Assembly (NCBI RefSeq): GCF_016863015.1
Contig: NZ_BOOB01000038.1
Coordinates: 1-64,000 of the forward strand
DNA: 64,000 nucleotides
Direction: 5' to 3'
Source: Microbispora amethystogenes
GTDB taxonomy: Bacteria > Actinomycetota > Actinomycetes > Streptosporangiales > Streptosporangiaceae
Shown: positions 35,018 to 42,648 of the stretch, piece by piece
Numbering within the stretch: the stretch's first letter is position 1
Layout: every line of letters starts with the position of its first letter
Made by a program: the position numbers and the translations under genes
Notes under the pieces: model-generated
Databases searched by the model: none
What the model saw: the letters and a program-made list of their open reading frames with translations, nothing else
Told to the model about the DNA's origin: nothing

Positions 35018-35596
35018 GTGGGTGCAGACGGGACAAGCCGGTTCGATCCGGCCATCGGGCGGCGGCTGCGCGGGCTGCGGGAGGCACGCGGGCTGTCGCT
35101 GTCGGAGCTCGCCCGCAGGGCCGGCGTCGGCAAGGCCACCGTGTCCGGGCTGGAGCACGGCACCCGCAACCCCACGCTGGAGACGATGTACGCGATCGCG
35201 GCCGCGTTGTCGGTCCCGATGAGCGCGCTCACGCTGGACCCCGGCGCTCCCGCCGGCGCCGCCTCACCGGTGCGGGGCGCGGCCGTCGTCTCCACCCTGC
35301 TGGAGGTGTTCCGGGAGCCGGGCGCGACCTACGAGATGTTCCGCCTGCGGATCCTCCCCGGGGCCGAGCAGACCTCGCCCGCGCATCCGCCCGGGGTCAC
35401 CGAGCACCTCTCGGTCATCCGGGGGACGATCAGGACGGGCCCGGCCGCCGCGCCGCTGACCGCCGCCGCCGGGGAGCACCTCTCCTGGGCGGCGGACGCC
35501 CCCCACGTCTACGCGGCCCTCGGCGGCGACGAGGCGCAGGCGATCCTCCTCATCCGCACCCCCCACAGCCCTCCCCTCCGATCCCCGAATGTCTAG
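35018..35596 (+). CDS. XRE family regulator with C-terminal cupin domain
   Basis: The 192-residue protein starts at GTG. Residues 10-75 form a lambda-repressor-like helix-turn-helix: IGRRLRGLREARGLSLSELARRAGVGKATVSGLEHGTRNPTLETM. Residues about 105-185 are a small cupin barrel (YEMFRLRILPGAEQTSPAHPPGVTEHLSVIRGTIRTGP, DAPHVYAALGGDEAQAILLI). This layout is common for repressors of transporters and amino-acid or aromatic-acid metabolism. It is divergent from benE. Its TAG stop lies in CTAG, which also provides the stop of the opposite-strand gene. Confidence 0.9.
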   Translation: MGADGTSRFDPAIGRRLRGLREARGLSLSELARRAGVGKATVSGLEHGTRNPTLETMYAIAAALSVPMSALTLDPGAPAGAASPVRGAAVVSTLLEVFREPGATYEMFRLRILPGAEQTSPAHPPGVTEHLSVIRGTIRTGPAAAPLTAAAGEHLSWAADAPHVYAALGGDEAQAILLIRTPHSPPLRSPNV

Positions 35597-36105
35597 GCGG
35601 CGGCGCAGGTCACCTCCGCCGTGGCCGGCGGGCACGGCACCGTCCGGTCAGGTGTCATCACCAGCACGCCGACACCGGGTGGCGCACTAACTGTGTAGAC
35701 GGTGCGGCAGCCGGTATCCGCCTGCCCCAGGTCCCGGGAGCAGGTCACCTCGGCCCGCAGCGTCTTCCCCGACTCCCAGGACTCGCTCAGCGAGGGTGGG
35801 CCGCCGTGCCAGGTCGTCTCCCGCCTGACAGAGAGGCGTCCGGGGAGCCCCGGAGCGACCCGCACGTCGATCCTGCCCCGAACATCCACGATGATCCGGG
35901 ATGTCGTGACGGCGTAGGTCACGGTCCTCGTCTCGGTCCCCCGCTGATCGAGGACCGACGACCGGTAGGAGCCGGGGAAGGAGAAGTCGCTGGCGTGGGG
36001 AACGCGGATCTCCGACCACGCCGCCAACGCCATCGCCACCACCGCGGACACGGTCAGCGCAGCGCCGGCGGCGATCCATCTGGTCCGCACCGCTCTCTTC
36101 ATCAT
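35593..36105 (-). CDS. Hypothetical membrane-anchored or secreted protein
   Basis: A 170-residue protein starting with two Met codons after GAGAGG. MMKRAVRTRWIAAGAALTVSAVVAMALAAWSEIRV is a signal anchor or signal peptide. The mature part is beta-rich with no match I recognise and carries four cysteines (VTCSRDLGQADTGC, PCPP, EVTCAAA) that could form two disulfides outside the cell. It overlaps the response-regulator stop by 4 nt (ATGA), so it is the third gene of a kinase-regulator-effector operon and may be the sensory accessory or the output of that system. Confidence 0.7.
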   Translation of the reverse strand: MMKRAVRTRWIAAGAALTVSAVVAMALAAWSEIRVPHASDFSFPGSYRSSVLDQRGTETRTVTYAVTTSRIIVDVRGRIDVRVAPGLPGRLSVRRETTWHGGPPSLSESWESGKTLRAEVTCSRDLGQADTGCRTVYTVSAPPGVGVLVMTPDRTVPCPPATAEVTCAAA

Positions 36106-36755
36106 GTCGCCTCTCGAATCTTCAGGAATCGCAGTACGGCCAGCACTCGCCGGTGATCCTTCTCGGCACCGGTAAGCCCGAGCTTGGCGAAGATGTTGTT
36201 GATGTGCTTGCCGACCGCGCTTTCCGAGACCACGAGGGCCTCGGCGATGCCGGCGTTGGACCGTCCCTCCGCGATCAGCGCGAGCACCTCGTGCTCCCTG
36301 CGGGTCAGCAGGTCCAGCGGATCGCTGCGCCGGCGCAGCAGCAGCTGGGCGACCACTTCGGGGTCCAGGGCCGTGCCGCCCGCGGCGACCCGCCGCAGCG
36401 AGTCCAGGAACTCGGCGACGTCGGCCACCCTGTCCTTGAGCAGATATCCGACGCCGGTCGTCGCCGTGGACAGCAGTCGAGTCGCATAGCGTTCCTCGAC
36501 ATACTGCGAGAGCACGAGGATGGGCAGCTTCGGCCGCAGGTGCCGCAGCAGCAGCGCCGCGCGCAGTCCCTCGTCCGTGTGCGTCGGCGGCATCCGCACG
36601 TCCGTGACGACGAGATCGGGCTCGTGTTCGTCCACCGCCCGCAGCAGCCCTTCGGCGTCGGACACCGCGGCCACGACCTCGATGCCGGCTGATCCGAGGA
36701 CCCAGACCAGGCCCTCCCTGAGAAGGACGGAATCCTCGGCGAGCACTACACGCAC
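36102..36755 (-). CDS. NarL-family response regulator
   Basis: A 217-residue regulator. Receiver domain: LAEDSVLLREGL with the acidic pair, phosphoacceptor Asp in LVVTDVRMPP, Lys in YLLKDRV. The DNA-binding domain LTRREHEVLALIAEGRSNAGIAEALVVSESAVGKHINNIFAKLGL is of the LuxR type. It overlaps the kinase gene by 10 nt and the small membrane-anchored protein by 4 nt, so the three are translationally coupled. The receiver contains a short insertion (PPTHTDEGLR) that is usual in this subgroup. Confidence 0.92.
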   Translation of the reverse strand: MRVVLAEDSVLLREGLVWVLGSAGIEVVAAVSDAEGLLRAVDEHEPDLVVTDVRMPPTHTDEGLRAALLLRHLRPKLPILVLSQYVEERYATRLLSTATTGVGYLLKDRVADVAEFLDSLRRVAAGGTALDPEVVAQLLLRRRSDPLDLLTRREHEVLALIAEGRSNAGIAEALVVSESAVGKHINNIFAKLGLTGAEKDHRRVLAVLRFLKIREAT

Positions 36756-37972
36756 GGCAACTCCACCTCGATCGTCGTCGGGCCACCGCTCGGGCTGTCG
36801 ATGCGCAGGGTCCCGTCCACCGATCCCGCCCGCTGCGCGAGGCCGCGCAGGCCCGACCCCTTGGTGGGCTCGGCACCCCCACAGCCGTCGTCGCGTATGA
36901 CGATGCGGAGCATGTCCGCGTCGCGGCTCACGGTGACGTCGGCCTCGGAGGCCCGCGCGTGCTTGGCGACGTTCGTCAGCGCCTCGGAGACCACGAAGAA
37001 CGCGACCGCCTCGATCACGGGAGCGGCCCGTTCCCTCACGTCAACGCTGAGCCGTACGGGGAAGGGGACACGCGCCGCGAGACCGGACAGCGCCGCGTCC
37101 AGCCCCTGGTCGTTGAGCACGGCCGGGTGCAGCCCCTGCACGACGTCGCGCAGTTCCTTCAACGCCTGCTTGGCTTCCTCGTGCGACCGCGCGATGACCT
37201 GCCGTGCGGGCTCCGGCAGGTCGGTGAAGGCGGTGCGGGCCATGCCGAGGTTCAGGGCGAGCGACACAAGCCGCTGCTGTGTGCCGTCGTGCAGGTCGCG
37301 TTCGATCCGGCGGCGTTCCGCGTCGGCGGCCTCGATCACCTCGGCCCGGCTCTCCCGCAGCGTCTTCACCCGCCGGGCCAGCTCGTCTTTCACGCTGGGA
37401 CCGAGCAGCGCACGCGCCGCGACCGCGTCGAGCGCGGTGATCCCCCTAAGCAGCCACGGCACCACCACGAACAACGCGAGCGCGGCCGCCGCGGGCAGGG
37501 AGGCGGTCCAGCCGCCTCCGGCCATCAGGAGTTGCACGGCGACGATGACCGCGACCAGGCACGCCGACCACGCCACGGCCCCACTCAGGAAGCCCACCAC
37601 GCCGATCAGGGGCCCGATCGCCAAGTGATAGGCGACCTGCCGCCACAGGCTGTGCGAGCGCCCCTGCAGGAGAAGCCGTCTGAGCGGGCTCCCGTCCCGG
37701 GGGAAACGAGGTATCGGGGGAATGCCGTGGCCGAGGAAGGCGGCGAACCGGGAGCGCTGCAGCCAGGTGAGCAGCGGCACCGTCCAGGTGAGGATCAGCA
37801 GCGCGACCAGGGGGACGACGACTGTCCACGCCAGCGCTACCGACAGCGCGCCCAGCGCCAGGATCGCTGCCATCGACACGAGCGCGATCGGGGCGCCCGC
37901 CGTCACGTGGAGGGTACGGAGCCAGGTCGGCGACGACCAGTGGCCGCGAATCCGATCCCAGGGAGTGATCAT
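36746..37972 (-). CDS. Sensor histidine kinase of the DesK/NarX group
   Basis: A 408-residue membrane kinase. Four to five hydrophobic segments occupy residues 20-185, including an intermediate loop with PIPRFPRDGSPLRRLLLQGRSHSLWR of the putative-sensor (PF13796-like) kind. The dimerisation motif is AERRRIERDLHDGTQQRLVSLAL with the phosphoacceptor His; the ATPase domain has EALTNVAKHA and GSGLRGLAQRAGS. It is first in the operon and lies 14 nt downstream of the uncertain short reading frame. The signal is not known. Confidence 0.9.
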   Translation of the reverse strand: MITPWDRIRGHWSSPTWLRTLHVTAGAPIALVSMAAILALGALSVALAWTVVVPLVALLILTWTVPLLTWLQRSRFAAFLGHGIPPIPRFPRDGSPLRRLLLQGRSHSLWRQVAYHLAIGPLIGVVGFLSGAVAWSACLVAVIVAVQLLMAGGGWTASLPAAAALALFVVVPWLLRGITALDAVAARALLGPSVKDELARRVKTLRESRAEVIEAADAERRRIERDLHDGTQQRLVSLALNLGMARTAFTDLPEPARQVIARSHEEAKQALKELRDVVQGLHPAVLNDQGLDAALSGLAARVPFPVRLSVDVRERAAPVIEAVAFFVVSEALTNVAKHARASEADVTVSRDADMLRIVIRDDGCGGAEPTKGSGLRGLAQRAGSVDGTLRIDSPSGGPTTIEVELPCV

Positions 37973-37981
37973 GCGCCAACC

Positions 37982-38245
37982 CTAGAGAGCGGCACGGCTC
38001 GACGACATGGCCCAGACATCCCGGGTGAAGGTGAGGCAAACCATACCGCCGAAGTCGCGGGAGATCCGCTCGCTGTAACGGTGGTCGCTGACGAGCGCCT
38101 CGTACCCCAGCCTCACCAGGCCGTCCGGGCACCGGGTCGCCGCCGCGCCCGGCGAGCTCCAGCTCGCGGAGATGCCCAGGACCTGCTCGCCGAACCAGGC
38201 GAAGTCGCCCTTGCTCGCCTTGCGCAGCGCGTCGGCGAAGCTCAG
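37982..38245 (-). CDS. Unidentified short gene or gene remnant after the polysialyltransferase-like gene
   Basis: Immediately after the glycosyltransferase stop a different frame stays open for 87 codons with very consistent G/C third positions: SFADALRKASKGDFAWFGEQVLGIS, then LVRLGYEALVSDHRYSERISRDFGG and VCLTFTRDVW. No ATG, GTG or TTG lies near its front; a CTG at 38245 would overlap the previous stop as CTGA, imitating the ATGA/GTGA overlaps elsewhere in the window. Alternatives are a frameshifted 3' end of a once longer gene or an unusual start. I do not recognise the product. Confidence 0.4.
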   Translation of the reverse strand: MSFADALRKASKGDFAWFGEQVLGISASWSSPGAAATRCPDGLVRLGYEALVSDHRYSERISRDFGGMVCLTFTRDVWAMSSSRAAL

Positions 38246-39504
38246 CGGGTGAGCAGGCGGCGCAGGCGTGAGGCCGGCTGCGCGGGCGGGGGAGGCGGGG
38301 GCTCGATCAGCCCCAGCGCCTCCAGCCTGCGCTTCTTGAAATAGCGTGCGGGGCCGTGGTCGCGCACATAGGCCGCCGCGGTCTCGCGCAACCCGGGATG
38401 GGCGGCGCTCTGCATGCAGTAGCCGACCGCCCCAACCAGGGCGGGCAGGTCCAGGGCGGGCGGCTCGGCGACCGTGCCGTCGGCCTCCAGCCGGGGCAGC
38501 GCCGCGTCCGCGATCGTCACTGGGATCCGGTTGCTGTTCTCGTACGGCGTGAGCCGTTCGAGCACGAGATCGGTTCCGGCCGCCGCGACGGGCAGGCCGA
38601 ACAGCCGCCGCGCGGTCACCAGCGCGGTGGAGAAGCACCCCGCGACCAGATCGGGGCGGTGCGCGGCGAAGCACGCCTCGGCGGGCGTCGTCTCGGGCGC
38701 CACCAGGAGTTCGACGCCCAGCTCCGCGGCGACCGGCCGCAGCTCGCGGGCGTGCCGCCGCCCGGCGGCGGGGTGCGGCTTGAACAGCACCGTGCGGTGG
38801 CCGCGCGCCGCGAGGCCGCGCAGCATCCGCTCGTGCAGCCCGGCCTCCTCGGCGGCGGTGAGCAGGCCCAGCGAGGACAGGTACTGCCCGAGGATCATAG
38901 CCTCGGCGCGGGGGGCCGCCTCGGCCGCCTCCGTCACCCGGCCCACGACCTCCGTGAACGACGCGTCCGTGAGCGCCTCGGCCGGCACGCCGTACTCGGC
39001 CAGGAGCAGGGGCGCGAGGCCCGGGACGAGGTCGAGGTGGAGCAGCCGGCCGATCCGGCCGGCGATCTCCTGCGGCAACGGGTCGCGGGTGGGCCCGTAG
39101 CTCATCAGCCCGTCGGAGTAGACGGTGATCGGGCAGTCCTTCACCAGGCCCGCGAGCGTCCGCGACGGCGGCACCGCGATCGACTCCAGGACCAGCTCGC
39201 CGGGTTCGCCCAGCAGGTCGCGCAGCAGGCGGCCGAGCATGGGCGTCTCGATGGATCGAGGCTTCCAGTCCGACGGGTGCAGCGGCGCGATGATCTCGTT
39301 CCAGGACAGCACGCGGTCGAACGTCCCGCGCAGCGCGGCGAACCCCGGCGCCTCGTCCAGCGCCGGGGTCACCTCGGGGATCGCCGCGTTGTTGGACACC
39401 AGCAGGACCCGGGGCCCGCCGCCGAACCGTCCCTCGTCGATCGCCGCGGCGAGCGTCATCGCGCCGAACAGCGTGGAGGCGTAGAACAGCGTCGGGTCAG
39501 GCAC
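38242..39504 (-). CDS. Polysialyltransferase-like glycosyltransferase
   Basis: The 420-residue protein resembles the alpha-2,8-polysialyltransferase family (PF07388-like, GT-B): an acidic motif in YSDGLMSYGP, the HP motif in VLFKPHPAAG and a Ser/Thr motif in GCFSTALV. These enzymes extend nonulosonic-acid polymers from CMP-activated sugars at the cytoplasmic face of the membrane. It overlaps the GT2 gene by 8 nt and follows the CMP-sugar/synthase fusion, so it most likely polymerises a Kdn- or sialic-acid-like sugar into a wall teichulosonic acid. A proline run (PPPPPP) precedes a basic C-terminus. Confidence 0.82.
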   Translation of the reverse strand: MPDPTLFYASTLFGAMTLAAAIDEGRFGGGPRVLLVSNNAAIPEVTPALDEAPGFAALRGTFDRVLSWNEIIAPLHPSDWKPRSIETPMLGRLLRDLLGEPGELVLESIAVPPSRTLAGLVKDCPITVYSDGLMSYGPTRDPLPQEIAGRIGRLLHLDLVPGLAPLLLAEYGVPAEALTDASFTEVVGRVTEAAEAAPRAEAMILGQYLSSLGLLTAAEEAGLHERMLRGLAARGHRTVLFKPHPAAGRRHARELRPVAAELGVELLVAPETTPAEACFAAHRPDLVAGCFSTALVTARRLFGLPVAAAGTDLVLERLTPYENSNRIPVTIADAALPRLEADGTVAEPPALDLPALVGAVGYCMQSAAHPGLRETAAAYVRDHGPARYFKKRRLEALGLIEPPPPPPAQPASRLRRLLTR

Positions 39505-40447
39505 GCGGGCCTCCGGGAAGGTAGGGGCCGAGCAGGGCGGCCCGCTCGGGCTCCAGGCCGCCGACCGCCTCGGTCAGCGTCTCGCGCGGCAGCCGGGCGA
39601 GCGCCGCCCGCGCCCGCTCGTCGAACCGGGCCCGTACGGCCGGGGTGAACCGTTCGGTCAGCTCGGCGTGGTGGGCGAGCAGCGCGCACAGGTTGCGGGC
39701 CGCCTTGGGCAGGTAGCGCGGCTCGGTCTCGTCCAGCACGATGTCGTAGGCGTCGAAGAAGTGCAGTTGCCGCTCGTCGCCGATCTGGGTGAGCGAGGCC
39801 GGGAGCCCCCGCCGGTAGAACAGCCCGGCGAGGGACACCACGGCGTACGACCGGGCGAGGCGGTGCAGCCGCCAGATCCACGGGCGGTCCTCGGCGGTGT
39901 GCAGGCCCGAGGGGAACGTCAGCAGGTCGCCCAGCTCACGCCGGTAGATCCCGGCCCAGGCGTAGGGGTAGTCGACCATGGTCTTGAGCCCGGCCGGCAG
40001 GATGCCCTCGCGCGGGTCGAGCACGACCCCGCGGCGCGGCTGCGGCGCCCGGTGCGTCTCCCGCTTGCGGCCCTCGGCCTGCACGTGGTCCACCCGGACG
40101 AAGTCGCAGCCCAGCCCGTCGATCGCCGCGACCAGCCGGGGCAGGTAGCCCGGCGCGAGCCAGTCGTCGGCGTCGAGGAAGGTGACGTACCGGCCGGAGG
40201 CCAGCTTGAGCCCGGTGTTGCGGGCGTCGGCGAGCCCCAGCGGCGCCGCGTTGCGGACGAGCGTGAGCCCCGGCAGGTCGCGCCGGAAGTCCTCGGCGAC
40301 GTCCGCCGTCGCGTCGGCCGAGCCGTCGTCGACGACGACGACCTCGGTCTCGAACGCGCGCGTCCGGTTGCGCGCCAGGGAGGCGAGGGCGTCCCCGAGG
40401 TACGCCTCGCCGTCCCTGACGGGCACGATCACGGAAAGGGTGATCAC
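39497..40447 (-). CDS. Family 2 glycosyltransferase
   Basis: A 316-residue GT-A enzyme: nucleotide-binding start LSVIVPVRDGEAYLGDALASL, VVVDDGSADAT, metal-binding DxD in FLDADDWLAPGYLPRL, and a late acceptor region with HTAEDRPWIWRLHRLA containing the catalytic ED. It overlaps both neighbours by a few nucleotides. In the nonulosonic-acid operon it probably adds the second sugar of the repeat or builds the linkage unit. Donor sugar cannot be read from sequence. Confidence 0.9.
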   Translation of the reverse strand: MITLSVIVPVRDGEAYLGDALASLARNRTRAFETEVVVVDDGSADATADVAEDFRRDLPGLTLVRNAAPLGLADARNTGLKLASGRYVTFLDADDWLAPGYLPRLVAAIDGLGCDFVRVDHVQAEGRKRETHRAPQPRRGVVLDPREGILPAGLKTMVDYPYAWAGIYRRELGDLLTFPSGLHTAEDRPWIWRLHRLARSYAVVSLAGLFYRRGLPASLTQIGDERQLHFFDAYDIVLDETEPRYLPKAARNLCALLAHHAELTERFTPAVRARFDERARAALARLPRETLTEAVGGLEPERAALLGPYLPGGPRA

Positions 40448-42525
40448 GCCGTGACCCGGCGCAGGCGGGCCCGCGGGGCCTCCTCACCGGGGTAGACCCG
40501 CTTGACGCCGTCCCCGAGGGACTCCTCGATGATGCGGATGTCGCGGACGAGGTGCTCCAGGCCGCTCGGCTCCAGCGAGGCGGCGTGGTCGGAGCCCCAC
40601 ATCGTGCGGTCGAGGGTGATGTGCCGCTCGACGGTGACCGCGCCCAGCGTCACGGCCGCGAGCGAGATCTGCAGCCCGCGCTCGTGCCCCGAGTAGCCGA
40701 CCGGCACGCCGTACCGCTGCCGCAGCGTGGTGATCATGCGGAGGTTGGCCTCCTCGGGGGGCAGCGGATAGGTGGACGTGGCGTGCATCATCACCAGGCG
40801 CTCGGTGCCGAGGATCTCCACCGCCGCGTCGATCTCCTCGAGCGTCGACATGCCGGTGGACAGGATGACCGGCTTGCGGGTCGCCGCCAGCGCCCGGAGC
40901 AGTTCGTGGTCGGTCACCGAGGCCGAGGCCACCTTGTGCGCGACGACGTCCATCTTCTCCAGGAACTCCACCGACGGCACGTCCCAGGGGGAGGCGAACC
41001 AGTCGACGCCGCGCTCCTCGCAGTACTTGGCGATGTGGGCGTACTCGTCGGCGCCGAACTCGGTGCGGAGCTTGTACTCCATGTAGGTCATCTCGCCCCA
41101 CGGCGTCTGCCGGATCTGGTCGCGCTGTTCCAGCGGCACGCAGATCTCCGGCGTCCGCTTCTGGAACTTGACCGCCTGGCAGCCGGCGTCGGCGGCCACG
41201 TCGATCAGCCTCCGCGCGATCTCCACGTCGCCGTTGTGGTTGATGCCGATCTCGCCGATCACGTAGACCGGCTGCCCGGGCCCGACCAGCGACCGGCCGA
41301 TCCGCACCGGCCGGGGCTCCGCGAGCGGGGCCGCGCCGTACGCCGGGAAGAGGGGGGCGGGTGCGGCCTCGGGGGCGGTTTCGGGAGAGACGGCCGGGCG
41401 GGCGGCGAGCACCCGGTCGGACAGCTCGCGCACCACTCCCGCCCCGCCGGGGGCCGACAGCACGACGCGGGCGGCGGCGCGCACCCGGGGGTGGGCGTCG
41501 GGCACCGCGACCGGCCAGCCGACCATCGCCATGCAGGACAGGTCGTTGACGTCGTTGCCGACGTAGGCGACCCGCTCGGGGTCCAGGCCCTCGGCGGCCA
41601 GCCAGGCGCGCAGCGCGGCGTCCTTGGCGCCGAGGCCCTGCACCACCGGCACGCCGAGCTTGGCGGCGCGGGCGGCGACGACCGGGTTGCGCTCGGTGGA
41701 CAGCACGAGCGTCCTCACCCCGGCCCGGCGCAGCAGCGCGATCCCCATGCCGTCGGAGCGGCTGACGGCGACCATCTCGCGGCCCTCGGAGTCGACGAAC
41801 GCGCGGTCGTCGGTGTGCACGCCGTCGAAGTCGGTGACGACCGCGTCCACGTCGATGGGCAGCGGCTCGTCCACGAACGGCGCGAGCGCCCGGGCGATCT
41901 CCAGGTCCTCCGGCACGTCGATCTCGACCGCGTGCCGGGCGGGCACGGGCTGGACCGCGACGGTGCCGAAGAACCGGTGGCCGCGCTCGCGCAGGCCCGC
42001 CGTACGCATGACGTAGAACGCGCCGGTCTCCCGGAAGTGGGGCTCGCGGTCCTGGCGGCGCGGGCGCACGGACGGGTCGTGGTTCACCCCGTGACCGGCG
42101 CCGGTCCAGACGAACTCGTAGGTCTCGACGCCGGAGAAGACCGAGTCGGCCTCGCCGCCGAGCACCCTGGCCACGGCCGCGTCGAGGTCGCGGGGGTCGA
42201 TGAACGCGCTGGTGCACTGGACGAGGACGACGATCTCCGGGTCCTCGCCCGGCGTCTCGGACAGGGCGTGCAGCACGGCCGACTCGCTGGAGGCGGTCGG
42301 GCCGCTGAGGTCGGCGGGCCGGCGCACCACCCGCGCCCCGGCGGCCTCGGCCGCCCGGGCGATCAGGTCGTGGTCGGTGCTGACGACCACCTCGTCCACG
42401 AGCTCGGCGCGCAGGCAGGCGTCGACCGCGCGGGCCACGAGCGGAATGCCGCCCACCTTCTCCAGATTCTTCAGCGGGACTCCCACCGAACCACCTCTGG
42501 CGGGGACGACTGCCAGCACTCGCAC
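40444..42525 (-). CDS. Fused CMP-nonulosonate synthetase / HAD phosphatase / nonulosonate synthase
   Basis: The GTG at 42525 has AAGGAG 6 nt upstream and gives 693 residues; an ATG at 42549 has no ribosome site. Residues 2-220 are a NeuA-type cytidylyltransferase (VVPARGGSVGVPLKNL, HFRETGAFYV). Residues about 227-377 are a KdsC-like HAD phosphatase with TDFDGVHTDD and GNDVND. After a Pro/Ala linker, residues about 406-693 are a NeuB-type synthase (IGEIGINHNGDVEIA, AVKFQKRTPE, ILSTGMSTLEEI, GYSGHE). The fusion covers condensation with PEP, dephosphorylation of the 9-phosphate, and CMP activation. The SAF (antifreeze-like) domain that normally ends NeuB is missing. Such loci make Kdn-containing wall teichulosonic acid in streptomycetes. 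Confidence 0.9.
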   Translation of the reverse strand: MRVLAVVPARGGSVGVPLKNLEKVGGIPLVARAVDACLRAELVDEVVVSTDHDLIARAAEAAGARVVRRPADLSGPTASSESAVLHALSETPGEDPEIVVLVQCTSAFIDPRDLDAAVARVLGGEADSVFSGVETYEFVWTGAGHGVNHDPSVRPRRQDREPHFRETGAFYVMRTAGLRERGHRFFGTVAVQPVPARHAVEIDVPEDLEIARALAPFVDEPLPIDVDAVVTDFDGVHTDDRAFVDSEGREMVAVSRSDGMGIALLRRAGVRTLVLSTERNPVVAARAAKLGVPVVQGLGAKDAALRAWLAAEGLDPERVAYVGNDVNDLSCMAMVGWPVAVPDAHPRVRAAARVVLSAPGGAGVVRELSDRVLAARPAVSPETAPEAAPAPLFPAYGAAPLAEPRPVRIGRSLVGPGQPVYVIGEIGINHNGDVEIARRLIDVAADAGCQAVKFQKRTPEICVPLEQRDQIRQTPWGEMTYMEYKLRTEFGADEYAHIAKYCEERGVDWFASPWDVPSVEFLEKMDVVAHKVASASVTDHELLRALAATRKPVILSTGMSTLEEIDAAVEILGTERLVMMHATSTYPLPPEEANLRMITTLRQRYGVPVGYSGHERGLQISLAAVTLGAVTVERHITLDRTMWGSDHAASLEPSGLEHLVRDIRIIEESLGDGVKRVYPGEEAPRARLRRVTA

Positions 42526-42648
42526 GAGTGACTCCTTCACCTGCGACATCGGGAACCCCGGAGGTTCTGGGGGGCGGGGTGCCGAGAAAACTAGCCAGCA
42601 GGTTGTCCCGTTGGGGGTTGCGCGGCTGAACGCGCAGGGGCGCCGGTC

